The notes: generated from the letters alone by a model not told the origin. Shown: positions 54,882-64,000, counted from the first letter of the stretch. The stretch is DNA of 64,000 nt from Promicromonospora iranensis (GCF_028994775.1 NZ_JAJQMN010000015.1:1-64000), one strand, 5' to 3'. Program-made: numbers and translations.

Positions 54882-55642
54882 GAGTAGCTCCTCCTCGTGT
54901 CCGGCGGGGGCACCGTGGCCCCCTTGTACTCGACGGGGATGCCGCCGAGCGGGTAGTCCTTGCGCTGCGGGTGGCCCACCCAGTCGTCCGGCATCTCGAT
55001 GCGGGTCAGGGCGGGGTGGCCGTCGAAGACGATGCCGAAGAAGTCGAAGGTCTCGCGCTCGTGCCAGTCGTTCGACGGGTACACGGACGTGGTCGACGGG
55101 ATGTGCGGGTCGTCGTCGGGTGCCGCGACCTCCAGCCGCAGCCGGCGCGAGTGCGTGACCGAGGCCAGGTGGTAGACCGCGTGCAGCTCCCGGCCGGCGT
55201 CGTGCGGGTAGTGCACGCCGCTCACGCCGAGCGACAGCTCGAAGCGCAGGTCCTGGTCGTCGCGCAGCGCCTGGCAGACGGCGACGATGTGCTCGCGGGC
55301 GACGTCGATCGTCAGCTCCGCCTGCTGCGCCTCCGCGCTGTCGGCGCCGTGCAGGTCGACGACCACCTTCTCGATCGCCGCCTCGGGCGGCACGCCCGCC
55401 TCGGTCAGCACCTCGGTCAGCACGTCGACCACCTGGTCGAACCAGCTCCCGTACGGCCGGGCCGACGCCGCCGGCATCGCGATCGGGGTGATCAGACCGC
55501 CGTAGCCGGACGTGTCGCCCGAGCCGTCGGCGCCGAACATGCCGCGCTTCACCTCGACGATCTCCAGGGTGGAGGCGCCCTCGGGTGGCTGGACCGCGCC
55601 GGCCGCGACCTTCTGGTCCCCGCCTGGCGTGACGTCGCTCAT
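54878..55642 (-). CDS. nuoC: NADH-quinone oxidoreductase subunit C
   Basis: A 254-residue 30-kDa-type subunit, separate from NuoD. The signature [18 protein letters not shown] and the closing segment [16 protein letters not shown] are present. The first 70 residues are a low-conservation Gly/Pro-rich extension. The start [10 protein letters not shown] was chosen by the ATGA overlap with nuoB. Confidence 0.96.
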   Translation of the reverse strand: MSDVTPGGDQKVAAGAVQPPEGASTLEIVEVKRGMFGADGSGDTSGYGGLITPIAMPAASARPYGSWFDQVVDVLTEVLTEAGVPPEAAIEKVVVDLHGADSAEAQQAELTIDVAREHIVAVCQALRDDQDLRFELSLGVSGVHYPHDAGRELHAVYHLASVTHSRRLRLEVAAPDDDPHIPSTTSVYPSNDWHERETFDFFGIVFDGHPALTRIEMPDDWVGHPQRKDYPLGGIPVEYKGATVPPPDTRRSYS

Positions 55643-56190
55643 CGCAGCAGACCCTTCATCTCGAAGGTGGGCGTGGCCTCCATGGCCGCGGCCTCCGCGG
55701 CACGTGCGGCCTCGATCCGGTTCACGCCGAGCGGCGCGTTCTGGATCTGGTCGTGCAGCCCGAGGATCGCGTTGATCAGCATCTCCGGCCGCGGTGGACA
55801 GCCGGGCAGGTAGATGTCGACCGGGATCACGTGGTCGACGCCCTGCACGATCGCGTAGTTGTTGAACATCCCGCCGGACGACGCGCAGACACCCATCGAG
55901 AGCACCCACTTGGGCTCGCTCATCTGGTCGTACACCTGGCGCACCACCGGGGCCATCTTCTGGCTCACCCGGCCCGCGACGATCATCAGGTCGGCCTGGC
56001 GCGGCGACGCACGGAACACCTCCATGCCGAACCGCGACAGGTCGAACCGCGACGCACCCGCCGCCATCATCTCGATGGCACAGCAGGCCAGGCCGAACGT
56101 GACCGGCCACACCGAAGCCTTGCGCAGGTACCCGGCGAGATCCTCGATCGTCGTCAGCAGGAAACCTGACGGCGCTTCCTCGACACCCAT
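55639..56190 (-). CDS. nuoB: NADH-quinone oxidoreductase subunit B
   Basis: A 183-residue PSST-type subunit that carries cluster N2, the last iron-sulfur centre before the quinone. Ligands are the tandem Cys pair in [10 protein letters not shown] (about 35-36), GVCASSGG (about 100) and PGCPPRPE (about 130). AAGGAGGGG precedes the ATG. The 77-bp gap to nuoA is the largest within the nuo genes. Confidence 0.97.
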   Translation of the reverse strand: MGVEEAPSGFLLTTIEDLAGYLRKASVWPVTFGLACCAIEMMAAGASRFDLSRFGMEVFRASPRQADLMIVAGRVSQKMAPVVRQVYDQMSEPKWVLSMGVCASSGGMFNNYAIVQGVDHVIPVDIYLPGCPPRPEMLINAILGLHDQIQNAPLGVNRIEAARAAEAAAMEATPTFEMKGLLR

Positions 56191-56267
56191 GTCCCCTCCT
56201 TGCTGCCGGGACCCGCCCGGCGTCGCTGCCCGGCACCGTCAGGCGCCGGGCATGAAAAGTCGCTTGC

Positions 56268-56627
56268 TCAGACCCAGTCGAAACCGCCGCGGCGCCACTC
56301 GTAGACGAACGGCACGGTGATCAACGCCAGGAACACCAGCATCGACACCAGCCCGAACGTCGCGAGCGTCGTGAAGTCCACGGCCCACGGGTAGAGGAAG
56401 ACGACCTCGATGTCGAAGACGATGAATGTCATCGCCACCAGGTAGTACTTGATCGGCAGCCGCCCGCCGCCCACGGCGTGCGGCGTCGGCTCGATGCCGC
56501 ACTCGTACGAGTCGAGCTTGGCGCGGTTGTACCGCTTGGGGCCGATGACGGCGCTCGCGGCGACACCACCGAGCGCCAGGACGGCCCCGATCGCCATGAG
56601 GATCAGGATCGGTACGTAGGGGTTCAT
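56268..56627 (-). CDS. nuoA: NADH-quinone oxidoreductase subunit A
   Basis: A 119-residue membrane subunit with three helices. The conserved loop YECGIEP (with the quinone-site Cys) and [15 protein letters not shown] are present. GAAGGG lies upstream of the ATG. A 73-bp spacer separates it from the MenJ-like gene, with no clear terminator, so they are probably cotranscribed. Confidence 0.97.
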   Translation of the reverse strand: MNPYVPILILMAIGAVLALGGVAASAVIGPKRYNRAKLDSYECGIEPTPHAVGGGRLPIKYYLVAMTFIVFDIEVVFLYPWAVDFTTLATFGLVSMLVFLALITVPFVYEWRRGGFDWV

Positions 56628-56700
56628 GCTGTGCCCTTCGTGGACGACGTGCCTTCTCGATGCGTGATGCGCTGCGTGCGACGGCTCTGCGTGGGACTGC

Positions 56701-58011
56701 TCATGAGCGGGGGACCACCCTGGTCAGACCCGCGATGACGCGGTCGATCCAGTCGCCGCCCTGCGGCTCGTAGCAGTCGGACAGGAGCTTGAGCGTGAAC
56801 TGCATGACTACCTTGCGGGGCAGCCCGTACCGGACGCAGAGCCGCATGATCTCGGGGTGCTCGATGAGCCGCACGAACCAACGGCCCAGCGTGTAGTAGC
56901 CACCGAGGTCCTCGCGCATACGGTCGGCGTAGGTACCGAGCGTGGCCTCCCGGGCCGCGTCGGTGCTCTTGTGGCGGGCCTGGCTGATCGCCTCGGCGGC
57001 GACCCGGCCGGCCTGCAGCCCGTAGGCGATGCCCTCGCCGTTGAACGGGCTCACCATGCCGGCGGAGTCGCCGGCCAGGAGCACACCGTCCGCGTACAGC
57101 GGGCCGCGGTTGTAGCCCATCGGCAGGGCCGCGCCACGGATCGGGCCGCGCTCCGGCTCGTGCACCAGGTCCCAGCCCTCCGGTGCGCTCTTGGCCAGCC
57201 AGGTCTCCATGAGGCGCCGGTAGTCGATACCCGCCGCCGACTGCCTGGCGGGGGTGGAGTGGACGCTGCCGAGGCCCACGTTCACCGTGCCGTCGCCGAG
57301 CGGGAAGATCCAGCCGTAGCCCGGGAGCAGGTCGCTCTTGCCGGGCTCGCCGTCCCACAGCTCGAGGTGGGACTCCATGAACGGGTCCTCGTGCCGCGGC
57401 GTGCGGTAGTAGGCGCGGACGGCGGTGCCCATGGGGCGGTCGTCGCGACGTTCACGGCCGATCGCGAGCGAGAAGCGGGAGCTGACGCCGTCGGCGGCCA
57501 CCACCACGGGCGCGCGCAGCTCCGTGACCGGGCCGTCCGCGCGACCGCGTGCGTCGAGCGGCTGGGCGGTGACACCGACGACCCGCCCGTCGTCGTCGCG
57601 GAGCGGACCCGTGACCTTGGTGCGCTGGAGCAGCTTGGCGCCGCTGGCCTGCGCGTGCTGGGCCAGGGTGTGGTCCAGCGTCATCCGGGCGCGGGCCATG
57701 CCGTAGCCGGGGTAGGTCGTGAGGGCCGGCCAGTCCAGCTCGTAGGAGCGGCCGCCGCCGTGAACGCGCAGGCCGCGGTTGCGGATCCAGCCGTCCTCCT
57801 CGCGGGTGGGCACGCCCATGCGGACCAGCTCGGCCACGGCGCGCGGGGTCAGGCCGTCGCCGCAGATCTTGTCCCGCGGGAACTCGCCCTTCTCCAGCAG
57901 GAGCACGTCGAGACCCGCGGCAGCGCACCAGTGCGCGGTGGACGACCCGGCCGGGCCGGCGCCCACCACGATGACGTCCGCGTCGTCGCGTCTTGCAGTT
58001 CGCACGTTCAC
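56701..58011 (-). CDS. Geranylgeranyl-reductase-family FAD protein, MenJ-like
   Basis: A 436-residue flavoprotein. The dinucleotide motif VIVVGAGPAGSS lies at about 13-24, the substrate-class motif FPRDKICGDGLTPRAV at about 55, and the second FAD motif VLLAGDSAGMVSPFNGEGI near 320. This combination defines the geranylgeranyl reductase branch of FAD monooxygenase-like proteins. In mycobacteria the homologue MenJ saturates one isoprene unit of menaquinone, which fits its place immediately before nuoA. The start is a GTG at 58011 or the in-frame GTG at 58005, which has the better-spaced GGGGGTG upstream. The two differ by two residues. Confidence 0.88.
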   Translation of the reverse strand: MNVRTARRDDADVIVVGAGPAGSSTAHWCAAAGLDVLLLEKGEFPRDKICGDGLTPRAVAELVRMGVPTREEDGWIRNRGLRVHGGGRSYELDWPALTTYPGYGMARARMTLDHTLAQHAQASGAKLLQRTKVTGPLRDDDGRVVGVTAQPLDARGRADGPVTELRAPVVVAADGVSSRFSLAIGRERRDDRPMGTAVRAYYRTPRHEDPFMESHLELWDGEPGKSDLLPGYGWIFPLGDGTVNVGLGSVHSTPARQSAAGIDYRRLMETWLAKSAPEGWDLVHEPERGPIRGAALPMGYNRGPLYADGVLLAGDSAGMVSPFNGEGIAYGLQAGRVAAEAISQARHKSTDAAREATLGTYADRMREDLGGYYTLGRWFVRLIEHPEIMRLCVRYGLPRKVVMQFTLKLLSDCYEPQGGDWIDRVIAGLTRVVPRS

Positions 58012-58084
58012 CCCCGTTGGGAACCCGCAGCCGGTCGGTGCTGACCTCGCTGTGCGGGGTTCGACTTGGACTCCTGACAAGCCC

Positions 58085-58102
58085 TTGTGAACCCTGTCAC
58101 AA
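58085..58102. promoter_or_regulatory. CRP/FNR-family palindrome upstream of MenJ-like/nuo operon
   Basis: TTGTGA-ACCCTG-TCACAA is a perfect inverted repeat and equals the TGTGA-N6-TCACA consensus of CRP-like regulators (Crp of mycobacteria, GlxR of corynebacteria). It lies 74 bp upstream of the first gene of the respiratory operon. The other neighbour, a leftward membrane-protein gene, ends 50 bp away, so the site must serve the operon. I could not place a confident promoter around it. Confidence 0.7.
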
Positions 58103-58151
58103 CACCGACACCCTAGCCACACTTAGGGGGGATTGTGTAGGAAGGTTCCCC

Positions 58152-58598
58152 TTACTTTGCGGGCGGTGCCGCGCGCCAGGGCTCACGCCCCCGGAACAGG
58201 TCACGGGCCAGTGCGCGCCAGGGGATGATGAAGACGAACGGGACCGCGAACGAGAAGGCGAACAGGGTCTCGGAGACCTCCGGTGTGATGCCGCCGCTCC
58301 ACAGCAGCGGCACCGCGACCACGAGCACCCAGATCGCCTTCCACAGCACCTCGAAGACCAGCATCGCGGCCATGCGCACCGGGGCGAAGAACCCGACGAC
58401 CGAGAGCAGCTGCAGTGCGCACAGCACGGCGTCGAAGGTGCCCTCGATGAGGGGCCGGTCGGACCCGGACGTCAGCAGCCGTGGCCAGGCGACGAGAGCG
58501 AGCCCGACCACCATGAGCAGGTAGCAGCCACGCATCAGGTTGCGCCGCAGAGGTGTGATCGTGCCGGTCGTGGTCGCCGACCTGGTCGAAGTGTTCAT
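58152..58598 (-). CDS. Small integral membrane protein, unknown function
   Basis: A 148-residue protein (MNTSTRSATTTGTITP...) with four predicted membrane helices (about 21-41, 58-78, 82-103 and 113-135) and a basic C-terminal tail FRGREPWRAAPPAK. It resembles generic DoxX-like or DUF four-helix proteins, but I cannot name a family. The ATG at 58598 was preferred over an upstream GTG because neither has a strong ribosome site and the added residues are basic and antisense-like. It is divergent from the AraC-family regulator and may be its target. Confidence 0.75.
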   Translation of the reverse strand: MNTSTRSATTTGTITPLRRNLMRGCYLLMVVGLALVAWPRLLTSGSDRPLIEGTFDAVLCALQLLSVVGFFAPVRMAAMLVFEVLWKAIWVLVVAVPLLWSGGITPEVSETLFAFSFAVPFVFIIPWRALARDLFRGREPWRAAPPAK

Positions 58599-58646
58599 GC
58601 GGCCACTCTTGTCCCGGCGCGCCCCCACCGGAATGATCTGCGGTGT

Positions 58647-58663
58647 CAGGATCCCTGATCCTG
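58647..58663. promoter_or_regulatory. Inverted repeat in divergent promoter region, candidate AraC-regulator site
   Basis: CAGGATC-CCT-GATCCTG is a perfect 7-bp inverted repeat, 48 bp before the leftward start and 39 bp before the rightward start, followed by another GTCAGGA direct copy at 58667. Its position between divergent genes fits a regulator site; binding is not shown. Confidence 0.4.
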
Positions 58664-58702
58664 CGGGTCAGGAGTCCCCGAGGTCCCGACCCGAGGAGGG
58701 GC

Positions 58703-59731
58703 GTGGTGCGACGAGCGACGATCGCGGCCGGAATCGTCATCGGCCTGCTCACGTACGCGGAGCGGCACGGCGCCGACGCGGACGCCCTCGCCACGGCCTC
58801 GGGCCTGTCCCGCGAACGGCTGGACGACCCGGACGAACGCGTCCCGCTGCCACGCTACCTGGAGCTCGTGCGCCTGGCCGGCCTCGCCCTCGACGACGAG
58901 GCCCTCGCCCTCCACCTCGGAGCGGAGATAGCGATGGCCGACGTGTCGATAGTGGGTCTGATCATGGAGGCGGCCCCCGACATGGCCACCGCCCTGCGCC
59001 AGCTCCAGCGGTACGGACGGCTCGCGCTGGAGATCGACGAGGGTGACGACGGCCCCCGGTTCGAGGTCGAACGTGCCGGGGACCGGCTGCTGCTGGTCGA
59101 GCACCGGCCCCCGGGCCCCGGTTCCGAGCTCTCCGAGGAGGCGGTCGCCCGCCTGGTCTGCGGCCCCCGACGCTTCCTGGACCGGCCGCACGTGCTCCGC
59201 GTGGAGCTCACCAGAGAGACACCGGAGCATCCGGACGAGTACGAGCGCGTACTGGGCTGCCCTGTCCGGTTCGCCGCCCCGCGCACCGAGATCGAGCTCC
59301 ACCCCGAGGTCGGCTCCTGGCCGGTGGCGCGGCACCCCCGCTACGTCTTCGGTGTGCTGCGGGAGAAGGGTGACGCGCTGCTGGCCCGGCGTCCGCCACC
59401 GGAGACCTTCCGCGAGCGCGTGGCGGACCTCGTGCGCACGGTGGTGCACGAGGGAGAGGTCAGCGCGGACGCCGTGGCCGCCCGGCTCCACTGCAGCCGC
59501 TCGACGCTGTTCCGCCGTCTCCGTGCCGAGGGCACCGGTTTCCGGCAGGTCGTCGACGACGTGCGCCGGGAGCTCGCGACCGCCTACCTGCGGGCAGGCC
59601 GGACGTCCGTGGGCGAGGTCGCCTACCTCGTCGGGTTCTCGGACGCCGCCTCCTTCTCGCGGACGTTCCGGCGCTGGACGGGGCAGCCGCCCGGACAGTT
59701 CCGGGAGGCCGCTGCCGTCGGCGCCGGATGA
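58703..59731 (+). CDS. AraC-family transcriptional regulator
   Basis: A 342-residue regulator. The GTG at 58703 was chosen because GAGGAGG lies 4 bp upstream; a longer in-frame ATG has no ribosome site. The N-terminal part (about 15-200) has the pattern of the Arabinose_bd/OruR-type ligand domain (LPRYLELVRLAGLALDDEALALHLG...). The C-terminal AraC DNA-binding domain spans about 240-335: first helix-turn-helix SADAVAARLHCSRSTLFRRLRAEGTGF, second VGEVAYLVGFSDAASFSRTFRRWTGQPPGQFR. It is divergent from the membrane-protein gene and convergent with the response regulator, whose stop is 9 bp away. Confidence 0.93.
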   Translation: MVRRATIAAGIVIGLLTYAERHGADADALATASGLSRERLDDPDERVPLPRYLELVRLAGLALDDEALALHLGAEIAMADVSIVGLIMEAAPDMATALRQLQRYGRLALEIDEGDDGPRFEVERAGDRLLLVEHRPPGPGSELSEEAVARLVCGPRRFLDRPHVLRVELTRETPEHPDEYERVLGCPVRFAAPRTEIELHPEVGSWPVARHPRYVFGVLREKGDALLARRPPPETFRERVADLVRTVVHEGEVSADAVAARLHCSRSTLFRRLRAEGTGFRQVVDDVRRELATAYLRAGRTSVGEVAYLVGFSDAASFSRTFRRWTGQPPGQFREAAAVGAG

Positions 59732-59740
59732 CGGGTCCGC

Positions 59741-60475
59741 TCAGGGGCGGGGCGGCGGCGACGGTGGCGTACCGACGATTCCCGCGGTGTGCGCGGCGAT
59801 GGCCAGCTGGGTGCGGTTCTCCAGGCCCAGCTTGGTCAGGGCGCTCGAGATGTGCGCCTTGACCGAACCGTGCGACAGGTACAGCCTGCGTGCGATCTCG
59901 GCGTTGCCGAGCCCTTCGGCCACGGCGGCCGCGACCTGCCGCTCCCGGTCCGTGAGCGGTGCCAGGCCGTCCTCGCGGGACTCCGTCGCGGCACGGGGTC
60001 CCGGGGCGCCGACGCCCGCCCGGACGCCCCCGGCACCCCCTGGTGTGTCGGCCACGTGCTCGATCAGCCGTCGCAGCACGGTGGGCGACATGGTCGGCTC
60101 GCCGTCGGCCGCCGCACGGATCGCCCGGACGATGTCGGCCGGCGGGGTGTGCTTGAGCAGGAACCCCGACGCACCGGCGCGCACGGCGTCCAGCACCACC
60201 GGCTCCGCGTCGAACGTGGTCAGCACGATCACCGCGGGTTGCGGCGCGTCCGGAGTCCCCCGGAGGTCGCGGAGCGCGGCGACGCCGTCGAGCCGCGGCA
60301 TACGGAGGTCCAGCAGCACGACGTCCGGCGTCGCCTCGCGCACCAGGCCGACCAGCCCGTCACCGTCGTCCGCGTCCCCGACCACGTCGATGCCCGCCGC
60401 TCCGGCGAGCATCAGGCGCAGCCCCTGGAGGACGAGCGCGTCGTCGTCCACCAGCACCACCCGGACCTGCGTCAT
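59741..60475 (-). CDS. NarL/LuxR-family response regulator
   Basis: A 244-residue two-component response regulator. The receiver domain (about 4-120) has the acidic pocket at Asp10-Asp12, phosphoacceptor Asp56 in VVLLDLRMPRLDG, and Lys in FLLKHTPP. A Gly/Ala-rich linker of about 25 residues leads to the LuxR-type helix-turn-helix (about 178-240: LTDRERQVAAAVAEGLGNAEIARRLYLSHGSVKAHISSALTKL). The ATG overlaps the stop of the sensor kinase gene (ATGA). It is probably activated by that kinase and acts on the ABC transporter promoter. Confidence 0.95.
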   Translation of the reverse strand: MTQVRVVLVDDDALVLQGLRLMLAGAAGIDVVGDADDGDGLVGLVREATPDVVLLDLRMPRLDGVAALRDLRGTPDAPQPAVIVLTTFDAEPVVLDAVRAGASGFLLKHTPPADIVRAIRAAADGEPTMSPTVLRRLIEHVADTPGGAGGVRAGVGAPGPRAATESREDGLAPLTDRERQVAAAVAEGLGNAEIARRLYLSHGSVKAHISSALTKLGLENRTQLAIAAHTAGIVGTPPSPPPRP

Positions 60476-61725
60476 GCGCGGCCCCTCGGCAGGTACGCGG
60501 CCAGGCGGAACTCACCGTCGTGGACGCCGTGCTCGAACCGTCCACCGTCCAGCCGGACCCGTTCGGCCAGCCCGATTAGTCCCGCCCCGATGCCGGGGAT
60601 CTCGCTCGCGGTCACCCCGACCGGCAGCACGTTGGCCACCTCGACGCGCACCTGCCCGTCCGCCGGACCGACGTCGACGGTGACGATCGCCCCGGCCGCG
60701 TGCTTGCGGGCGTTCGTCAGCCCTTCCTGCACCGTCCGGTAGACCGTGCGCTGCACGTTGTCCGGGAGGTCGGCGAGCGGTTCGAGGTCCAGTTGCGCGC
60801 TGACCCGCTGACCGGCATCCCGTGCCTCGTCCACCAGCTGAGGGACGTCCCGGAGCAGCGGCTGCGGGCGCTCCGGTGGAGCGTCCGGCACCTCCTCGGG
60901 CGCGGTGCCCGTCGCCGCGGTGTCCCGCAGCACCACCAGCACCTGCCGCAGCTCCTCGACGGCCAGGTGCGCGTTGTGCCGGATCACCGCCGCCGCCGCG
61001 CGCACCTCGTCGAGCGTGGGCGGCGCCTCACCCGCCGTGCGGTACTCCAGCGCCCCGGCGTGCACCGAGAGCAACGAGACCCGGTGGGCCAGCACGTCGT
61101 GCATCTCGCGGGCGATCCGCTCCCGCTCCGCGCGGCGAGCGCCGTCCAACCGTGCGGCGGCGGCCTCCCGCTCGCGTGCCGCCTCGGCGCGCAGACCCTC
61201 CAGCACGAGCCGCCTGGACCGCGTGAGCAGCCCGAAGCTGAGCACCAGCAGATGCAGCAGCGTGATCACGATCAGGTACGACGGCCAGTCCACCTCCGGG
61301 ATGGGGAACAGCGCGTGGTACGGGATCGCCGCCGCGAGATAGCCGGCGACCAGCGGGACCGACACCCGCGGCCGCAGGCGGGCTCCCATCCGGTAGATGA
61401 CGACGACCACCGCGAAGGCGGCGCTCGCCGACAGGGCCGCGGGCACGAACACCACGAGCCCGACGGCCAGGGGGTGGCTGCGGCTCCACCAGAGCGCGCA
61501 GCAGGCCAGGATGCCCATGGCGTAGTCCCAGGGCTGGAACCAGTCCGGGATGCCTGCCGCCCCGTCCCCGGCCGGGTCCCAGTAAGACGCCCCGACCAGG
61601 AGCGCGAAGGCGAACAGGAGCCAGTCCACCACCCACTGGGACCTGGTCCGGCGGGGGCGCAGCGGGCTCAGCCCGGCGAGCACGGACCGCCGTCCGCCCT
61701 CGACCGGGAGTGCCGCGCTGACCAT
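60472..61725 (-). CDS. DesK/NarX-type sensor histidine kinase
   Basis: A 417-residue membrane sensor. About five hydrophobic segments occupy residues 30-175. A coiled-coil then leads to the HisKA_3 dimerisation box ERERIAREMHDVLAHRVSLLS, with the phosphorylated His at about 208. The HATPase domain follows (N-box RTVQEGLTNARKHA; G-box GIGAGLIGLAERVRLDGGR). There is no large extracellular loop, so the stimulus is probably sensed within the membrane, as in BceS/LiaS-type kinases paired with exporters. The ATG may be the first base of the mRNA (see the -10 element just upstream). Confidence 0.95.
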   Translation of the reverse strand: MVSAALPVEGGRRSVLAGLSPLRPRRTRSQWVVDWLLFAFALLVGASYWDPAGDGAAGIPDWFQPWDYAMGILACCALWWSRSHPLAVGLVVFVPAALSASAAFAVVVVIYRMGARLRPRVSVPLVAGYLAAAIPYHALFPIPEVDWPSYLIVITLLHLLVLSFGLLTRSRRLVLEGLRAEAAREREAAAARLDGARRAERERIAREMHDVLAHRVSLLSVHAGALEYRTAGEAPPTLDEVRAAAAVIRHNAHLAVEELRQVLVVLRDTAATGTAPEEVPDAPPERPQPLLRDVPQLVDEARDAGQRVSAQLDLEPLADLPDNVQRTVYRTVQEGLTNARKHAAGAIVTVDVGPADGQVRVEVANVLPVGVTASEIPGIGAGLIGLAERVRLDGGRFEHGVHDGEFRLAAYLPRGRA

Positions 61726-61731
61726 GCGTCG

Positions 61732-61737
61732 AGAATA
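61732..61737 (-). promoter_or_regulatory. -10 element for leaderless sensor-kinase transcript
   Basis: TATTCT (minus strand) fits the actinobacterial TANNNT -10 pattern and lies exactly 6 bases before the ATG, so transcription would start at the start codon. No -35 box is evident and there is no ribosome site before the ATG, which agrees with a leaderless message. Confidence 0.4.
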
Positions 61738-61773
61738 GGTACCCGCCGGGTGCCGCGGCCACGGATCGAGACA

Positions 61774-61795
61774 GGTCTGGCCGATCGGCCAGACC
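61774..61795. promoter_or_regulatory. 22-bp perfect palindrome, candidate response-regulator operator 1
   Basis: The core TGGCCGATCGGCCA extends to 22 perfectly symmetric bases between the divergent sensor-kinase and ABC-transporter genes. It lies about 50-70 bp upstream of the kinase start and 63-84 bp upstream of the transporter start. It is the natural candidate target of the adjacent response regulator. Confidence 0.6.
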
Positions 61796-61808
61796 CCGCG
61801 CCACGCAA

Positions 61809-61822
61809 TGGCCGATCAGCCG
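61809..61822. promoter_or_regulatory. Second, imperfect copy of the palindrome, candidate operator 2
   Basis: TGGCCGATCAGCCG repeats 12 of the 14 bases of the first palindrome core. The centres are 31 bp apart, about three helical turns, so dimers would bind on the same DNA face. It is 36-49 bp before the ABC-transporter start. Confidence 0.5.
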
Positions 61823-61857
61823 ATGCGCGTTCGGTCCCCACCCGGCAGGTTGGTTCC

Positions 61858-62648
<791 letters not shown>

Positions 62649-62664
<16 letters not shown>

Positions 62665-64000
62665 TATCACTCAAGCTGACCACGCTGCGCCACACCGCCC
62701 CGGGCATGCGCCCGGCGGGCTGGGTGATCGGCAGCCTGCTGGCCGCGGCCACCTGGGCGGCCACGTTCGTCGCAGGCAGTGACGACGCCCGGCACTCGAT
62801 CCTGACCCTCGGTCTGCTGTTCTGGGGTCTCGGGGCCGCCATCGGCCCGGTACTGATGAGCGGAGCGGGCACGCTGCGGCCCAGCTGGTTCGCGTTGCTG
62901 CCGATTCCCCGGCGCACGCTGGGCCGCGGTCTCCTGGTCAGCGTGTACGTGAGCATCGCCGCCGCGCTGGTGCTCGTCGCGCTGCTCGCCGTGAGCCTGC
63001 ACGCCGCGCTGCTCGACCCCGTGACCCTGGTCGTGGCGATCCCCGGAGCTTTGCTGACCTGGGTACTCGTCATCGCGCTGTCCCGCCTGGTCTACGGCCT
63101 GCTCGGAGCCGCGATGGGTTCGCGCATCGGCATCGAGATCGCGTCGATCCAGTTCGGCCTGATGTTCGCGGGGATGTTCGCCGGCTGGATCCCGGTGACG
63201 ATCGCCATCCAGCGCACGCCCGACCTGCTGGCCACGGGCATCACCGACCCCGTCGTGACGAGCGGTCTGGACATGAGCCCCACGTCCTGGTCGGTGCTCG
63301 CGGTCGAGCGCGCCGTGCGCGGCGACTGGGGCGGGGCCCTGCTGCTGCTGGGTGCCCTCGCGCTGTGCGCGGGCGCGGCGATCGTGGCCGCCGTGCCGCT
63401 CCTGGTGCCCTCGACCAGCCCTCGCACCCGGCGCCGTAGTGGCCGCCGCCGGTCCGCAGGCCTGGTCGCGGGAGCCGGGTTCCTGCCCCGCACGCAGACC
63501 GGCGCGGTGATCAGCAAGGAGCTCCGGCAGTGGAGCCGCGACGGCTGGCGGATGGTCGAGGTGCAGTCCGCCGTCTGGGGCGGCGTGTTCATCGGAGCGC
63601 TCGCGCTGACCAGCGAGGACCTCCGGGTCATCGCCGCGTTCTCCGGCCTGTTCGTCGCCTTCATGCTCGGCATCGCCGCGTGCACCATGTACGGCCAGGA
63701 CGGCAGCGCGGTGTGGCTCGACGTCGTCGGGCAGGACGAGACGTCGGTCCGGTCGGACGTGCGCGGACGGCAGTGGGGCGCGGTGCTGGTGTTCCTGCCC
63801 AAGGTGCTGGTGGTCACGGCCCTCTTCGTGGTGCTCAGCCAGGCCTGGTGGGCGATCCCGATCCTGTTGGCCGCCCTGCCCGCCCTGTTCGGAGCCGCCT
63901 CCGGCGCGGCGGTCCTCGTGGCCGCCGTGGGGGTGTCACCGGGCGTCGACCCCCGGCAGCGGGTGGGCCCCAACGACGCCGTGGGGAACATCAGCCTGCA
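62649..64000 (+). CDS. ABC transporter permease (cut by right edge)
   Basis: At least 450 residues are open to the end of the window without a stop. The GTG start (MDRELISLKLTTL) lies inside the ATPase gene and has AGGAGG eight bases upstream. About ten to twelve hydrophobic segments are visible in the window (for example SLLAAATWAATFVAG, VSIAAALVLVALLAV, GLMFAGMFAGWIPVT, LLLLGALALCAGAAIVAAV), with a basic cytosolic loop RTRRRSGRRRSAG near residue 260. It is the membrane partner of the adjacent ATPase. The arrangement of two similar halves suggests a long ABC-2-like permease; the C-terminus is not seen. Confidence 0.88.

Overview
The window is high-GC, densely packed and dominated by minus-strand genes joined by 1-8 nt start/stop overlaps (ATGA, GTGA, TGATG), with many GTG starts. 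This and the gene content (WXG100 proteins, a 14-subunit nuo operon, MenJ-like and polyprenyl synthase genes for menaquinone, Ser/Thr kinase plus FHA proteins) point to an actinomycete, probably a Micrococcales relative of Promicromonosporaceae/Cellulomonadaceae. The family is an inference; no rRNA or tRNA is present.

Region 1 (1-38.8 kb) is a large type VII secretion-like (T7SS-like) locus, almost all on the minus strand. In transcription order it holds three tandem giant membrane-anchored proteins of about 2,000 residues (each with ten Ig/cadherin-like modules, about five FN3 modules and a different Cys-containing C-terminal tip); a MoxR AAA+ ATPase, a DUF58 protein and a TgpA-type transglutaminase-fold protein whose catalytic Cys is Asp; RDD-FHA protein, PP2C phosphatase, FHA/zinc-ribbon protein, Ser/Thr kinase, FHA-winged-helix protein and a small membrane protein; then an FHA-FtsK/SpoIIIE ATPase of EssC/EccC type. 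A 22-bp perfect inverted repeat separates this from a probable substrate module: a 99-aa WXG100-like protein, a 487-aa T7SS-signal/hydrophobic-segment protein and two related small proteins. A further WXG100 gene runs off the left edge. No EccB, EccD, EccE or mycosin is visible; the kinase/phosphatase/FHA set and the giant surface proteins take their place in the locus.

Region 2 (39.0-58.1 kb) is a respiratory operon read leftward: geranylgeranyl-reductase-family (MenJ-like) gene, nuoA-N in canonical order, and a polyprenyl diphosphate synthase. It thus couples the NADH:menaquinone oxidoreductase with enzymes that probably build and saturate the menaquinone tail. A perfect CRP-family palindrome (TTGTGA-N6-TCACAA) lies upstream of the first gene.

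Region 3 (58.1-64.0 kb) has a small membrane protein divergent from an AraC-family regulator, then a NarL/DesK-type two-component system divergent from an ABC exporter (ATPase plus a permease cut by the right edge). Their shared intergenic region carries two TGGCCGATC-type palindromes 31 bp apart.
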